NCBI GenBank assembly: GCA_964541255.1
Contig: CAZIPL010000003.1
Span: 13,175 to 77,174, forward strand
DNA: 64,000 bases
DNA from: CAYOSU01 sp964541255
Lineage (GTDB): Bacteria; Bacillota; Clostridia; Christensenellales; CAMQZB01
Reading direction: 5' to 3'
Shown here: positions 24,564-33,187 of the stretch, in pieces
Layout of the letters: the number at the start of each line of letters is the position of its first letter
Position numbering within the stretch: position 1 is the stretch's first letter
Translations under genes and position numbers: made by a program
The notes under the pieces: model-generated
The model's input: the letters and a program-made list of their open reading frames with translations, nothing else
The model's database searches: none
Told to the model about the DNA's origin: nothing

Positions 24564-25338
24564 TTTGTTCCTCGCTTTGTTCGTCGGAGTTTTCGTCTCG
24601 GGTTTCCTTTAAGTCGTCGATTTTATCTTTAAGCTTAGAAAGCTGTTCGCGGATACTTTCGGAAAGAGAGAAATCGTCGTTGAACGGAATGAAGAAGTTA
24701 TAACGTCTGCCGCGTTCGCGCATTTTCTTTCTGACGGAAACTTTAAGCTCTTCAAGCGAGATAGCCTCTTTTCTTGCCGAGATAGCGTCGAGCTTTGCTT
24801 CGACGACCTCCTTTTTGAACTTGGCGAGCTTTGCTGTGAAGTCGATTGTCGCGAAGAAGTCGCAAAGGAAAATTCCGTAAAACAGCCCTATCAAAAGGTA
24901 AGTATAATAATGATTGAGAATGTAATGCACTACCGTGTCGAGAGTCGGGAATACGAAGAAATAAAACAGCGTTCCCAAAACCGTCCAAAGGAACGAATAC
25001 AGCGGGCAGATTATGCCTTGAATGTTCCCCCAGCAAGTGCTGTAATCCCAAAGCTTAATCTTCATTCCCTTGATAAAGATTATGCCCGCAATATATTCGA
25101 TAAGTGTCATAACAACGCAAAATAGCAAAATCTTTATCGCAAGGTGAACGGGAAGCGACGAGATTGCATAAAGTAGCACCGTGCCGAAGCCGTATAGCGG
25201 AAGCCACGGGCCGTGCAAAAAGCCTGGGTTTTTCCAAACCTTCGGAGGCGAGAAGAAACGTCTCCAAAATACTTCGATTACCCAACCGGTCATTGCGCCT
25301 ATTGCAAATAAAATCAAAATTGCCACAAATACTTCCAT
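24556..25338 (-). CDS. CmpB-type membrane protein (putative ABC transporter type IV family)
   Basis: Integral membrane protein of 260 residues with about six hydrophobic segments and the family's signature GWVIEVFWRRFFSPPKVWKNPGFLHGPWLPLYG at the first loop (core GW-x-x-E-V and GFL-x-GP-x-x-P-L-Y-G-x-G). Residues 165-260 form a charged, probably coiled-coil cytoplasmic tail. The family is common in Clostridia; its role is not established despite the ABC-transporter label. First gene of a two-gene operon with ung. Confidence 0.82.
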   Translation of the reverse strand: MEVFVAILILFAIGAMTGWVIEVFWRRFFSPPKVWKNPGFLHGPWLPLYGFGTVLLYAISSLPVHLAIKILLFCVVMTLIEYIAGIIFIKGMKIKLWDYSTCWGNIQGIICPLYSFLWTVLGTLFYFFVFPTLDTVVHYILNHYYTYLLIGLFYGIFLCDFFATIDFTAKLAKFKKEVVEAKLDAISARKEAISLEELKVSVRKKMRERGRRYNFFIPFNDDFSLSESIREQLSKLKDKIDDLKETRDENSDEQSEEQNG

Positions 25339-25531
25339 AAAAGTACCTCCGAAAATATTTTAGCATAGCGTGCGGAAAAGTCAAGAAAATTATCGAGATT
25401 GAATAAAAGATAGCTCATATAATAAAGAATTATAAATAGTATTTGACTTTTTCGGCGTTTATGGTAAAATATAATTAAATAGGATAAAAACTTGTCGTTA
25501 GCTATCGAAAACTTTCGAAAGGGATCGATTT

Positions 25532-25570
25532 ATGAAAAAAAGACGAAAAAGCATTCTAAAGGTACTATAA
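25532..25570 (+). CDS. Possible 12-codon leader peptide MKKRRKSILKVL
   Basis: A start codon with AAAGGGA nine bases upstream opens a 12-codon frame (MKKRRKSILKVL) that lies after a promoter-like TTGACT/TAAAAT (about 25444-25471) and 61 nt before the next gene. It may be a leader peptide, but a frame this short can arise by chance. Confidence 0.3.
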   Translation: MKKRRKSILKVL

Positions 25571-25631
25571 CTAAGGGGTTATCGATATTAGATAGGAACT
25601 TAATTAACTATAAAAACTTACGGAGAACGAT

Positions 25632-26450
25632 ATGGCGGATTTTACCACCCACTACATAACTGCATATAAGTTTTTGAACGGCAAAGGCTTTTCGAAGAAC
25701 TTCACGGAGGGGTTTTACTTCGGCGTGCAAGGCCCCGACATTTTTTTCTATCATACGCCGATGAAGGGCGGCAGCGACGGATATGTCGTCGGCGGAAAAC
25801 TTCACAAGAAAACGCAAGAAGAGCTGTTTAAAAAAGGTCTCGACACGATTTTCGAGAGAAACGATTATTATCGCGGCTATTATTTCGGCGTTTTGCTGCA
25901 CTATTACGGCGACGCGAACATTCATCCGTATGTCGGATTTACCGAAAGAGAATGCAAAAACGAGCTTTCTCATGCGGAGATTGAAAAGCGCATCGACGTA
26001 GAGATGTATAAAGAAACTTTCTCCGAAAGCATAAACGACTTTAAGGTTAAAAATTATTATAAGGTAAGCTCCGCGCTTTGCGACGAGATTGTCAACTTTT
26101 GGTCGGAGCGTGCGGAAATATTGAATCTTTCCAAAAAGTATATCAAAAAATGCATGAACAATATGGTTATGTTCAACTGCATGTTTTCAAAGTGCAACCC
26201 AAATCTTTTGAAAGTTTTGAAAAAGCTTGACGGCGAAGGACAGAGCTTGACTGGGCATTTCAAATACGGCGAATACGACACCATTCTTAATAAAGATGAA
26301 CGCACATGGATTCGTCCCGACGGAGAAGTTACGCTATCCGTTCCGACGATGTGCGAAACCGCCGTTAAAGAGTTTGAAAAAAAGTATAACGAAATAAAGA
26401 GCGGCGATGCGGTGTTTACCGACGTTCGCACCTTTGAATACGGATTGTAA
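25632..26450 (+). CDS. Zinc-dependent phospholipase C-like protein
   Basis: The 272-residue product matches the zinc-dependent phospholipase C/S1-P1 nuclease fold: DFTTHYITAYKF at the N-terminus (His ligand), GVQGPDIFFYH, GVLLHYYGDANIHPYVG with the HxxxD metal motif, and SHAEIEKRIDVE. There is no signal peptide, so it acts in the cytoplasm, and the real substrate is unknown. GGAG lies six bases before the ATG. It is probably co-transcribed with the alcohol dehydrogenase 14 nt downstream. Confidence 0.78.
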   Translation: MADFTTHYITAYKFLNGKGFSKNFTEGFYFGVQGPDIFFYHTPMKGGSDGYVVGGKLHKKTQEELFKKGLDTIFERNDYYRGYYFGVLLHYYGDANIHPYVGFTERECKNELSHAEIEKRIDVEMYKETFSESINDFKVKNYYKVSSALCDEIVNFWSERAEILNLSKKYIKKCMNNMVMFNCMFSKCNPNLLKVLKKLDGEGQSLTGHFKYGEYDTILNKDERTWIRPDGEVTLSVPTMCETAVKEFEKKYNEIKSGDAVFTDVRTFEYGL

Positions 26451-26464
26451 TAAAGGAGGAACCA

Positions 26465-27631
26465 ATGAGAAATTTCGAATATGCAAACCGCACGAAGATA
26501 GTATTCGGCAAGAATTGCGAAAACGAGCTTTTGTTCGAGCTTAGAAAATACGGAGACAGAGTTTTATATGTCTACGGCGGTTCGACGATAAAAAAGAGCG
26601 GCTTATACGAAACGATAGCAATGCAGCTTCGCGAGGCGAACAAATCCGTTTGCGAGCTTGGCGGCGTTCAGCCTAACCCCAGACTCTCGCTTGTAAGACG
26701 TGGTATCGAGATCGCCAAGAGAAACAAAGTCGAGCTTATTTTGGCTGTGGGCGGCGGATCTGTTATCGATACGGCGAAAGCTATCGCGATAGGCGCCGTC
26801 AACGACGGCGACGTTTGGAATTACTACGAGAACGGAATAGTTCCTCACCGCGCGATTCCCATCGGCGTTGTTTTGACAAATGCCGCGTCGGGAAGCGAAG
26901 GCTCCGATAGTTCGGTCATTACGAATGAAGAAATCGGAATCAAAAAAGGACTCAATGCATCGTGTATCGTTCCGAAGTTTGCGTTTATGAACCCAGAAAG
27001 GACGTTTACTCTTTCGAAATATCAGACCGCTTGCGGCTGCGTGGATATTTTGTCTCACCTTTTCGAGAGATACTTTACTCCCGACGAGAATAACGATTTG
27101 ACAACCAATCTTTTGATTGCGGGAATGAAGACTCTTGTCAAGAACGCACCGATAGCGTACCAAAGCCCCAAAGACTATAACGCAAGAGCGGAAATTATGT
27201 ATACGGGAACGCTTGCGCACAATGGTTCGCTCTCCGTCGGAAGACGCGGAGATTGGGCAAGCCACAAAATCGAACACGCACTTTCCGCAACAAACGATAT
27301 TGCGCACGGCGAGGGTCTTGCAATAGTCATACCTGCGTGGATGAAGTACGTTTATGAGGTTCGTCCGTCGGCGTTTGCTCTTCTTGCAACGGAGGTCTTC
27401 GGCATAGAAAAAGGCGAAAAGAGCGACGAACAGCTTACGTATGAGTTCATTACGGCTCTTGAAGAGTTCTATAAAAAGCTCGGTATGAGAACAAAACTTT
27501 CAGAAGTAGGTTTTGCCGAAAGCGACATTACTAAACTTGCGGAAAACGCGATGTTTAAGTTTGATACTATAGGCGGATTTATGCGCCTTAACAGAAACGA
27601 CGTCGAAAATATTCTTCGCCTTGCGTTCTGA
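26465..27631 (+). CDS. Iron-type NAD(P)H-dependent alcohol dehydrogenase (BdhA/YqhD type)
   Basis: Reduces aldehydes such as butyraldehyde to alcohols during fermentation. The 388-residue protein has the nucleotide loop GGGSVIDTAKAIAIGA at about residues 96-111 and metal ligands D194, H198, H267 and H281, the same numbering as I recall for E. coli YqhD, in CGCVDILSHLFERYF and DWASHKIEHALSATNDIAHGEGLAIVIPAW (given as separate motif cores). Strong GGAGG before the start. It follows the phospholipase-like gene by 14 nt; a terminator lies 58 nt after the stop. Confidence 0.92.
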   Translation: MRNFEYANRTKIVFGKNCENELLFELRKYGDRVLYVYGGSTIKKSGLYETIAMQLREANKSVCELGGVQPNPRLSLVRRGIEIAKRNKVELILAVGGGSVIDTAKAIAIGAVNDGDVWNYYENGIVPHRAIPIGVVLTNAASGSEGSDSSVITNEEIGIKKGLNASCIVPKFAFMNPERTFTLSKYQTACGCVDILSHLFERYFTPDENNDLTTNLLIAGMKTLVKNAPIAYQSPKDYNARAEIMYTGTLAHNGSLSVGRRGDWASHKIEHALSATNDIAHGEGLAIVIPAWMKYVYEVRPSAFALLATEVFGIEKGEKSDEQLTYEFITALEEFYKKLGMRTKLSEVGFAESDITKLAENAMFKFDTIGGFMRLNRNDVENILRLAF

Positions 27632-27688
27632 TAAAAACATCTCGGATTTATTAAAAAATCCTTTTGAAAGGAATAGATAATTCTTATT

Positions 27689-27726
27689 AAAAAAATGACA
27701 GTTTTTGCTTAAACCGTCATTTTTTT
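27689..27726. terminator. Bidirectional terminator between ADH and AraC genes
   Basis: AAAAATGACAGTTT / AAACCGTCATTTTT (one mismatch), loop TTGCTT, T-runs on both strands. Confidence 0.8.
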
Positions 27727-27728
27727 AA

Positions 27729-28916
27729 TTATATTTCAGTAGAGTTTTTGTATTCCATCGGAGTCATTCCGACGATGTCTTTGAACGCGTTTTGGAACGC
27801 GCTTTGCGACGAAAAGTTGAGAGTGTTTGCTATTTCTACAAGCGAATATTCCGAGAATTTAAGAAGATATTTCGAATAACGTATACGGCATCTTTTTATG
27901 AAGCTCGGAATGGTCATATTATATTCTTTCGAGAATTGCGCGGAAACGTATGTCGGAGACGATCCTATTGCCTCGGCAATGTCTTCAAGGGTGATTTTGT
28001 TGAAGAGATTTTCGTAGATAAAGCTTATGCATTTTCTTACGATATAGTTGTTTGTATTGAACTCGATGAATTCTCTGACCTTTGTTGCAAAAACAAGAGG
28101 GATATTTGCAGACATGCTATATAGCTCTTCGACGGTTTGGACGTTTTCCGTTTTGAGGTAATATACGTCCGAAAGGTCGTATGCAATAATGGGCGGAAGA
28201 CCTCCGCTCATTGCGGCTCGCGAACAAATAGTTATCAAGACCTCGACGCAGTTTTGAATTTGCCTAAGCGTCCCGGTGGCAATTTGCGAGGCTGTAGGAG
28301 CAAGATCGGCAAATTGACCTATCGTAGACAATTCTTCCGTTATGCCGTTTGCGACAAGGAACTTCAGCTTTTCTTCGAAGCGATAAGAACGTTCTCGTTG
28401 CGAAAAACCGACTGTGTTACGGTTGCTTGACGTCGGGAGTGTTTTCATATTTACGGTATTTGATAAATTGAGCGAGAAGTTGTCGTTGAGATTGGGGTAA
28501 ATATGATTTATCGCTTCGTAGGTGGAAATTGCGAGGCTTAAGATAGAATAGAATTTGAAAGACGGAAGAGAAGATGTATATATATCGAGATCTCTGTATA
28601 CCGTTGACGGTAATCCGAATTCGTTCAAAATATTTTGCGTGGTGTGATTGTTTTTCGGGACGGATAGGCACGGACCTATATATATCGTATACGGAGTATT
28701 TTCGACGTGGACTTTGGCAAGTGTTACTTCGGAAGAGCTGTTCAATGCAAAAAGCCCCTTGTCTTTCATTTTTTCTATGAGTTGAGCTTTTAAGTCGAAA
28801 GGGTCGCCGTTAGCCGCAAAAGAATTTATCAAAACGTCGTTTTCGTATAACGTAAAGTCCAAATTCAAAAAGCCCGATAAATGCGACAGATAGTTTGTCA
28901 TAAGTTCTAAATTCAT
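27729..28916 (-). CDS. AraC-family regulator, second of a tandem pair
   Basis: Paralogue of the regulator encoded just upstream. The 395-residue protein has an N-terminal sensor (LSHLSGFLNLDFTLYEND, GDPFDL, IYIGPCLSVP), a helical middle (YRFEEKLKFLVANGI, ICSRAAMSGGLPPIIAYDLSD) and a C-terminal AraC domain (TLEDIAEAIGSSPTYVSAQFSKEYN, SLVEIANTLNFSSQSAFQNAFKD, GMTPMEYKN). I start at 28916, where AAGGAGG lies five bases upstream; an in-frame GTG two codons earlier overlaps that site. It lies 18 nt after the first AraC gene in one operon. Two sensors next to one symporter suggest response to two related sugars. Confidence 0.9.
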   Translation of the reverse strand: MNLELMTNYLSHLSGFLNLDFTLYENDVLINSFAANGDPFDLKAQLIEKMKDKGLFALNSSSEVTLAKVHVENTPYTIYIGPCLSVPKNNHTTQNILNEFGLPSTVYRDLDIYTSSLPSFKFYSILSLAISTYEAINHIYPNLNDNFSLNLSNTVNMKTLPTSSNRNTVGFSQRERSYRFEEKLKFLVANGITEELSTIGQFADLAPTASQIATGTLRQIQNCVEVLITICSRAAMSGGLPPIIAYDLSDVYYLKTENVQTVEELYSMSANIPLVFATKVREFIEFNTNNYIVRKCISFIYENLFNKITLEDIAEAIGSSPTYVSAQFSKEYNMTIPSFIKRCRIRYSKYLLKFSEYSLVEIANTLNFSSQSAFQNAFKDIVGMTPMEYKNSTEI

Positions 28917-28934
28917 AAACACCTCCTTTCGCGG

Positions 28935-30110
28935 TTAAAGGACGTTTGCGTTACGATATTCCGTCGGTGTTATGCCCATAACGGACTTAAATGCGTTCTG
29001 GAAGGCGCTTTGCGACGAAAAGTTGAGAGAGTTTGCTATCTCAACCAAAGAATGCTCCGTAAACCTAAGAAGATATTCGGAGTAATATATGCGGCACGTT
29101 TTGATAAAAAGAGGGATCGACATATTGAGCTCTTTCGAAAACTGCGAAGAAAGGTATGTCGGAGAAACGTTGAGCGTTTTCGCAATGGATTCGAGAGAGA
29201 TTTTGTTTGAAAGGTTATCGTATATATATCGTATGCACTTTGTTACGGTGAGATTGTTGGACTTAAAGCCGATAAACTCTCTGACTTTTGTTGCATAAAG
29301 AGTCGGAATTTTTGCTGCGATTGCGTAAAGCTCGTCGAAAGTCGTTGCGTTTTCTATTTTCAAATAATATATATCCGAAAGATCGTATGCTATAATCGGC
29401 GGGACTCCTGCTCGCATTGCCGCTCTCGTGCAATGAACGACCAAGTTTTCGACGGTATTTTGAAGTTGTCTCAAGGTACTTGTCGCGATTTTTCCCATAG
29501 TTGCGGACATATCCGAAAAGTCTCCGAGTCTTTCAAGCTCTTCGACGTGTCCGTGCTCCACGAGAAAGTTAAGTCTTTCTTCGAATGCCCAAGAGCGTTT
29601 TCTGTTAGACGCGCTAAGAGTCTGTTCTTTTGCGATTTGGCGTTTTATCTTTTCGGGAGTTGCATTTTCGCTGTATACGTCTCGTAAGTCGGGGATCTCT
29701 TGATTTATCGCTTCGTATGTCGATACAACGATTGATAAAAACGTAAAAAAGTATTGAGTTGAAAGATTAGATAAATACATATCGAACTCGCTGTACTCGT
29801 TTGACGGAATTTCCATAATGCTCATAATGTTTTGCGTCGTGCGGTCTGTTTTTTCCTCAGACAAGCACGGTCCGATATAAACCACGTATTCCGTATCGAC
29901 AACCGGAATCTTTGCAAACTCGAGCTCACCGATTTGCGAAATATAAAACTCTTTGTCCGACGTATTGTTATAAAGGTTTTTTTGTACGTCGAAAGGGTCG
30001 CCTATCGTTGTGAAAGTATCGATTAAGGTGTCCTTTTCGTATAAAGAAAAGCTCAATCTAAAAATATTAGAAAGGTGCGAAAGATGGCTTTTTAGGACAT
30101 CTAATTTCAT
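28935..30110 (-). CDS. AraC-family regulator, first of a tandem pair
   Basis: Regulator of 391 residues with the same architecture as its neighbour: LSHLSNIFRLSFSLYEKD, GDPFDV, VYIGPCLSEE, then YAFEERLNFLVEHG-like and CTRAAMRAGVPPIIAYDLSD, and the double HTH SLESIAKTLNVSPTYLSSQFSKEL and SLVEIANSLNFSSQSAFQNAFKSVMGITPTEY. The open frame begins at 30131, but GAGGAG inside those first codons is well placed for the ATG at 30110, which I choose. It is divergent from the GPH symporter at 30358 and likely activates it through the direct repeats at 30258-30310. Confidence 0.9.
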   Translation of the reverse strand: MKLDVLKSHLSHLSNIFRLSFSLYEKDTLIDTFTTIGDPFDVQKNLYNNTSDKEFYISQIGELEFAKIPVVDTEYVVYIGPCLSEEKTDRTTQNIMSIMEIPSNEYSEFDMYLSNLSTQYFFTFLSIVVSTYEAINQEIPDLRDVYSENATPEKIKRQIAKEQTLSASNRKRSWAFEERLNFLVEHGHVEELERLGDFSDMSATMGKIATSTLRQLQNTVENLVVHCTRAAMRAGVPPIIAYDLSDIYYLKIENATTFDELYAIAAKIPTLYATKVREFIGFKSNNLTVTKCIRYIYDNLSNKISLESIAKTLNVSPTYLSSQFSKELNMSIPLFIKTCRIYYSEYLLRFTEHSLVEIANSLNFSSQSAFQNAFKSVMGITPTEYRNANVL

Positions 30111-30257
30111 AATGGCATTCTCCTCGCTCATTCATTTTTCGTTTTCTCTTTCTTTTGGGTCGCCGAAACTGCTTTATGATAGAATCGCACAAAAATATCG
30201 GCGGATATCTTTATTATATAAGCTATTTTCGAAAAAATCAATAATTTATATCAAGAA

Positions 30258-30326
30258 TTTGTAATATTTAGTGGGGTTTTTGTAATACAAATTAAGAAAA
30301 CGGGTGTAATATGATAACATTACAAA
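30258..30326 (+). promoter_or_regulatory. Direct repeats TTGTAAT upstream of the symporter promoter
   Basis: GTAAT occurs at 30261, 30282 and 30306 in the contexts TTTGTAATA, TTTGTAATACAAA (a perfect palindrome) and GTGTAATA, with an inverted ATTACAAA at 30319. The first two are 21 bp apart, two helical turns, as expected for AraC half-sites. A -10-like TATGAT lies at 30310-30315 with no matching -35, typical of an activator-dependent promoter. Confidence 0.55.
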
Positions 30327-30357
30327 TATTGCATAACAATGCAAAAGGAGAAAAAAT

Positions 30358-31833
30358 ATGGGCAAAAAGGTTAAAAATCCCAACAAAGTGGGATTTAGAG
30401 AAATTTTTGGCGTAACCGCAATGGCAGTATTGGGCTCCCTCGTAGCAATGATAATGCAGACGGGCTTCATGACCTATTTGACGGACTATGCCGGCCTTGG
30501 CGCATACGGTGCTATCGTAGGAACGACTGTACTTTTTGCGGCAAGAATAATCGACGCGGTGGACGACCCTATGCAGGCGTTCATTATGGATAAGGCGAAA
30601 CCTACAAAGATCGGTAAATATAAACCTTTCTTGTTGATCTCTCTTATTTTGATGGCTCTCGGCATTTCTTGTCTTTACTTCATTCCTTCGGCTATCGCTC
30701 AGATGCCTGTTCTCGTAACGATTTGGGTAATCTTCTTCTATCTCGTTTATGATATCGGTTCTTCGTTCCACAACGCAAACTTGCTTTACAGAACGATGAC
30801 GGACGACGTAGGCGAAAGATCCAAGCTCGTTACTTTCCCCAGAATCATGACCATGATTCTTTCCATGATGGGAACCTCTCTTACGGCAATTATCGTTAAG
30901 GTAGACGAAAGCGTAAACAACTTGCACGACTCTTACGGTATTGTTGTTACGGTCATGATGGTCGCAGGTCTTGTTATTTCTCTCATCGGCTGGTCGATGA
31001 TCAAAGAAAAACACGCTGTCGAACCCGAAAACGAAGAAGAAGTAAAGATCAAAGACTTCTTTGTTCTTTTCAAAGAAAACAAAGCAATGACGGTCAACCT
31101 CGTTGCAAGCTTGTTCTCCGGATTTATCTGGACGTTCCTTTTCGCAACAAGCTCCTATTACATCAAATGGGCATTCTGCTGCGATTTTGAAACGGGCGTA
31201 GTTGACTATACATACTTTGGAACGCTTTCTCTTATTGCAGGAATGATGATGATTATGCCTCTTCTTTTGGCTACCGTCATATCTGTTCCCGTCATGAAGA
31301 AAGTCGGCGATCCTGCGAAGATGCAGAGAGTTATTCACCTCTTCGAAGCAGGCTCCGGAATATTCCTCTTCGTTATGCAGATTTTGGGTCTTTTGGAAAA
31401 GGTTCCTTTCCTCTTCTTTGTATCGATGTTCATTTCCGCATTTGCGATCGGAATGGGCTTCGTCCCCGGCAATGCAATGGGTATGGAAGTTATGGACTAT
31501 CAGATCTGGAAGAACGGCAAGGATCGTTCCGCTTTGACTCAGGCAGGCGGCAAGTTCCTCGAAAAAGCACAGAGCGCTATCTCTTCCGCAGTCGTAGGCG
31601 TTGTTCTTATCGCTATCGGTTACGAAGTAGACTCTGCAACGGGCGATTATGTCGGCGAGCTTTCTAAGCTTCCTTCGATGCTTACATGGTTCATCGTAAT
31701 CATGGGTCTTGTTCCTGGAATCCTCGGAACGCTCACATATTTCGTTTATAAGAAATATCCTATCACCCCCGAAATCCGCGCGCAGATGTACGCTGATATG
31801 GAGGCAAAAAAGGCTGCCGCTAACGAGCAGTAA
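30358..31833 (+). CDS. GPH-family sugar:cation symporter
   Basis: Twelve-segment transporter of 491 residues with DDPMQAFIMDKAKPTKIGKYKPF in the first cytoplasmic loop, RTMTDDVGERSKLVTFPRIM, and PGNAMGMEVMDYQIWKNGKDRSAL in the second half (quoted as recurring family cores). It aligns by eye along its whole length with the symporter at 14410-15867. AAAGGAG is well placed before the ATG. Regulated in all likelihood by the divergent tandem AraC pair. No glycosidase is next to it, so hydrolysis of the imported sugar must use enzymes encoded elsewhere. Confidence 0.91.
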   Translation: MGKKVKNPNKVGFREIFGVTAMAVLGSLVAMIMQTGFMTYLTDYAGLGAYGAIVGTTVLFAARIIDAVDDPMQAFIMDKAKPTKIGKYKPFLLISLILMALGISCLYFIPSAIAQMPVLVTIWVIFFYLVYDIGSSFHNANLLYRTMTDDVGERSKLVTFPRIMTMILSMMGTSLTAIIVKVDESVNNLHDSYGIVVTVMMVAGLVISLIGWSMIKEKHAVEPENEEEVKIKDFFVLFKENKAMTVNLVASLFSGFIWTFLFATSSYYIKWAFCCDFETGVVDYTYFGTLSLIAGMMMIMPLLLATVISVPVMKKVGDPAKMQRVIHLFEAGSGIFLFVMQILGLLEKVPFLFFVSMFISAFAIGMGFVPGNAMGMEVMDYQIWKNGKDRSALTQAGGKFLEKAQSAISSAVVGVVLIAIGYEVDSATGDYVGELSKLPSMLTWFIVIMGLVPGILGTLTYFVYKKYPITPEIRAQMYADMEAKKAAANEQ

Positions 31834-31900
31834 TTAAAAAGGTAATATTTTACCGCAAAATAGCTAATCACACACGATTTGTGTCATAATTAACCCTTGA

Positions 31901-31936
31901 AGAACAGCACCCGAAAAACGGGAGTTGTTCTTTTTT
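31901..31936 (+). terminator. Terminator of the symporter gene
   Basis: GAACAGCACCCG / CGGGAGTTGTTC with a five-A loop, followed by TTTTTT. Confidence 0.82.
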
Positions 31937-31969
31937 CGTGAAGCTATTTGATGAAAATCAGAGAAAGGT

Positions 31970-32120
31970 AGAATACAAGAAGATATAAAATTGCTTGCAA
32001 GGGTTTGGAAATTCGCGGTTTTACCATATAATGACAATCCCTCAGTCTGCATACGCAGACAGCTCCCTTGCTAAAGGAGCCTTTGGTTTTGCGGCAAAAC
32101 CTTCTTGAATTACTTCTTAA
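31970..32120 (+). repeat. Interspersed repeat, family B, copy 3, split by a family-A repeat
   Basis: Starts GAATACAAGAAG, continues with TTGCTTGCAAGGG, and ends TTTTGCGGCAAAACCTTCTT ... TTACTTCTTAA, the same landmarks in the same order as copies 1 and 2. The middle is replaced by a family-A element at 32024-32086. This nesting shows that family A moved after family B was in place. Confidence 0.55.
32024..32086 (-). repeat. Interspersed double-hairpin repeat, family A, copy 2
   Basis: On the minus strand: AAAGGCTCCTTTAGCAAGG, GAGCTGTCTGCGTATGCAGA and CTGAGGGATTGTCATTATAT in succession. It matches copy 1 at 3847-3905 except for a few changes, one of which enlarges the second stem's centre. The remaining intergenic DNA 32121-32260 is AT-rich without features. 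Confidence 0.75.
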
Positions 32121-32260
32121 TCGTTCGAAAACGAAAATAATACTTGCAAAAATCGCAGAAAGCGTATGTAGATAAAACGCTTTCGTTATTCTTTGATTTA
32201 CGAATAATTATACAATATATGTGAAAATATCGTAAAATGAACAGCTTGCCTTAATCGTCG

Positions 32261-32289
32261 TTGACAAGGGGTTTTGTTTTTGATAAGAT
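32261..32289 (+). promoter_or_regulatory. Promoter of the tyrosine phosphatase gene
   Basis: TTGACA at 32261-32266, 17-base spacer, TAAGAT at 32284-32289. Confidence 0.7.
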
Positions 32290-32340
32290 AAAAGAAATTA
32301 TGAATGCGGCTTGAATTTTGCAGCTGCTTTGGAGGACTTA

Positions 32341-33132
32341 ATGAAAAAATCGATGTTTGCATCTATCGAAAACTTCCGCGATATGGGCGGAACGCCTATG
32401 GCGGACGGCAGAAAGATAAAAAAAGGAATGTTTTTCCGTTGCGGCGCGCTCGATAAGGTGAGTGAAGAAGATAAGGCCGCGATAAACGCTCTCAACATCG
32501 GAACGGTGTTTGACTATAGAGATGCGAGAGAAATCTCTCACGCGCCCGATTTTGAGGGCAATTTCAAATACGTTAATATCCCGGCACTTAGAACAATGGC
32601 TGCGGAAGTTGCAGATATGGATAAGCAAAGCGAAGGCTCGACGGGTTTGACTGAAGAAGAAGCGGAGAGCATAAAGAGCCAATTTATGCAGTCTTACGTC
32701 GAAATGCCTATGGCAAACGAGGCTTATAGGCAAACGCTTCTTGCGCTTAACGAGCATAAGCCCATTTTATATCATTGCGCAAGCGGAAAAGATAGAACGG
32801 GAGTCGGCGGAATGCTAATTACGCTTGCTTTGGGTGGAACGAAAGAACAAGCTATGAAAGATTATCTCGATTCCAACGAGTATAGAAAAGAGGACAATCA
32901 AAAGGTTTTCGATTATGTCAACGAGCTTGCTAAAAAGACCAAAGCAACGCCCGAAAGATTGAAGCTTGGCACGGAGCTTATGCACTATATGATGCTCACA
33001 AACGAAAGATTCTTGAACGCTTCGTTTAACTCTATTTTCTCTAAATACGAGACTTTCGACGACTATCTTTTGGGTGAATACGGAATAACGAAAGAGATGA
33101 CGGACGACTGGAAGGCGTTCTATCTCGAATAA
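32341..33132 (+). CDS. Protein tyrosine/serine phosphatase (LipA-like, Y_phosphatase3 family)
   Basis: Single-domain phosphatase of 263 residues. The active-site P-loop is HCASGKDRTGVGG, with nucleophile Cys146 and the Cx5R arginine at 152. The N-terminal ENFRDMGGTPMADGRKIKKG is the family's NFRDxGG signature. The start is the ATG at 32341, with GGAGG just upstream, rather than an earlier in-frame TTG. Relatives dephosphorylate phosphotyrosine or phosphoinositides; the natural substrate here is unknown. A weak hairpin separates it from the next gene, which probably shares its transcript. Confidence 0.9.
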   Translation: MKKSMFASIENFRDMGGTPMADGRKIKKGMFFRCGALDKVSEEDKAAINALNIGTVFDYRDAREISHAPDFEGNFKYVNIPALRTMAAEVADMDKQSEGSTGLTEEEAESIKSQFMQSYVEMPMANEAYRQTLLALNEHKPILYHCASGKDRTGVGGMLITLALGGTKEQAMKDYLDSNEYRKEDNQKVFDYVNELAKKTKATPERLKLGTELMHYMMLTNERFLNASFNSIFSKYETFDDYLLGEYGITKEMTDDWKAFYLE

Positions 33133-33140
33133 AAAGCATA

Positions 33141-33165
33141 AACGGCTTGACAACAAGCCGTTTTC
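33141..33165 (+). terminator. Weak terminator or attenuating hairpin
   Basis: AACGGCTTG-ACAA-CAAGCCGTT followed by only TTC, between the phosphatase and DUF3810 genes; partial read-through is likely. Confidence 0.55.
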
Positions 33166-33187
33166 TTAATAAAGGACAGCACTTTCT

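Noticed and set aside
30292..31338. 348-codon antisense frame opposite the second symporter
   Set aside because: Same type of shadow; no start signal and no recognisable motif.
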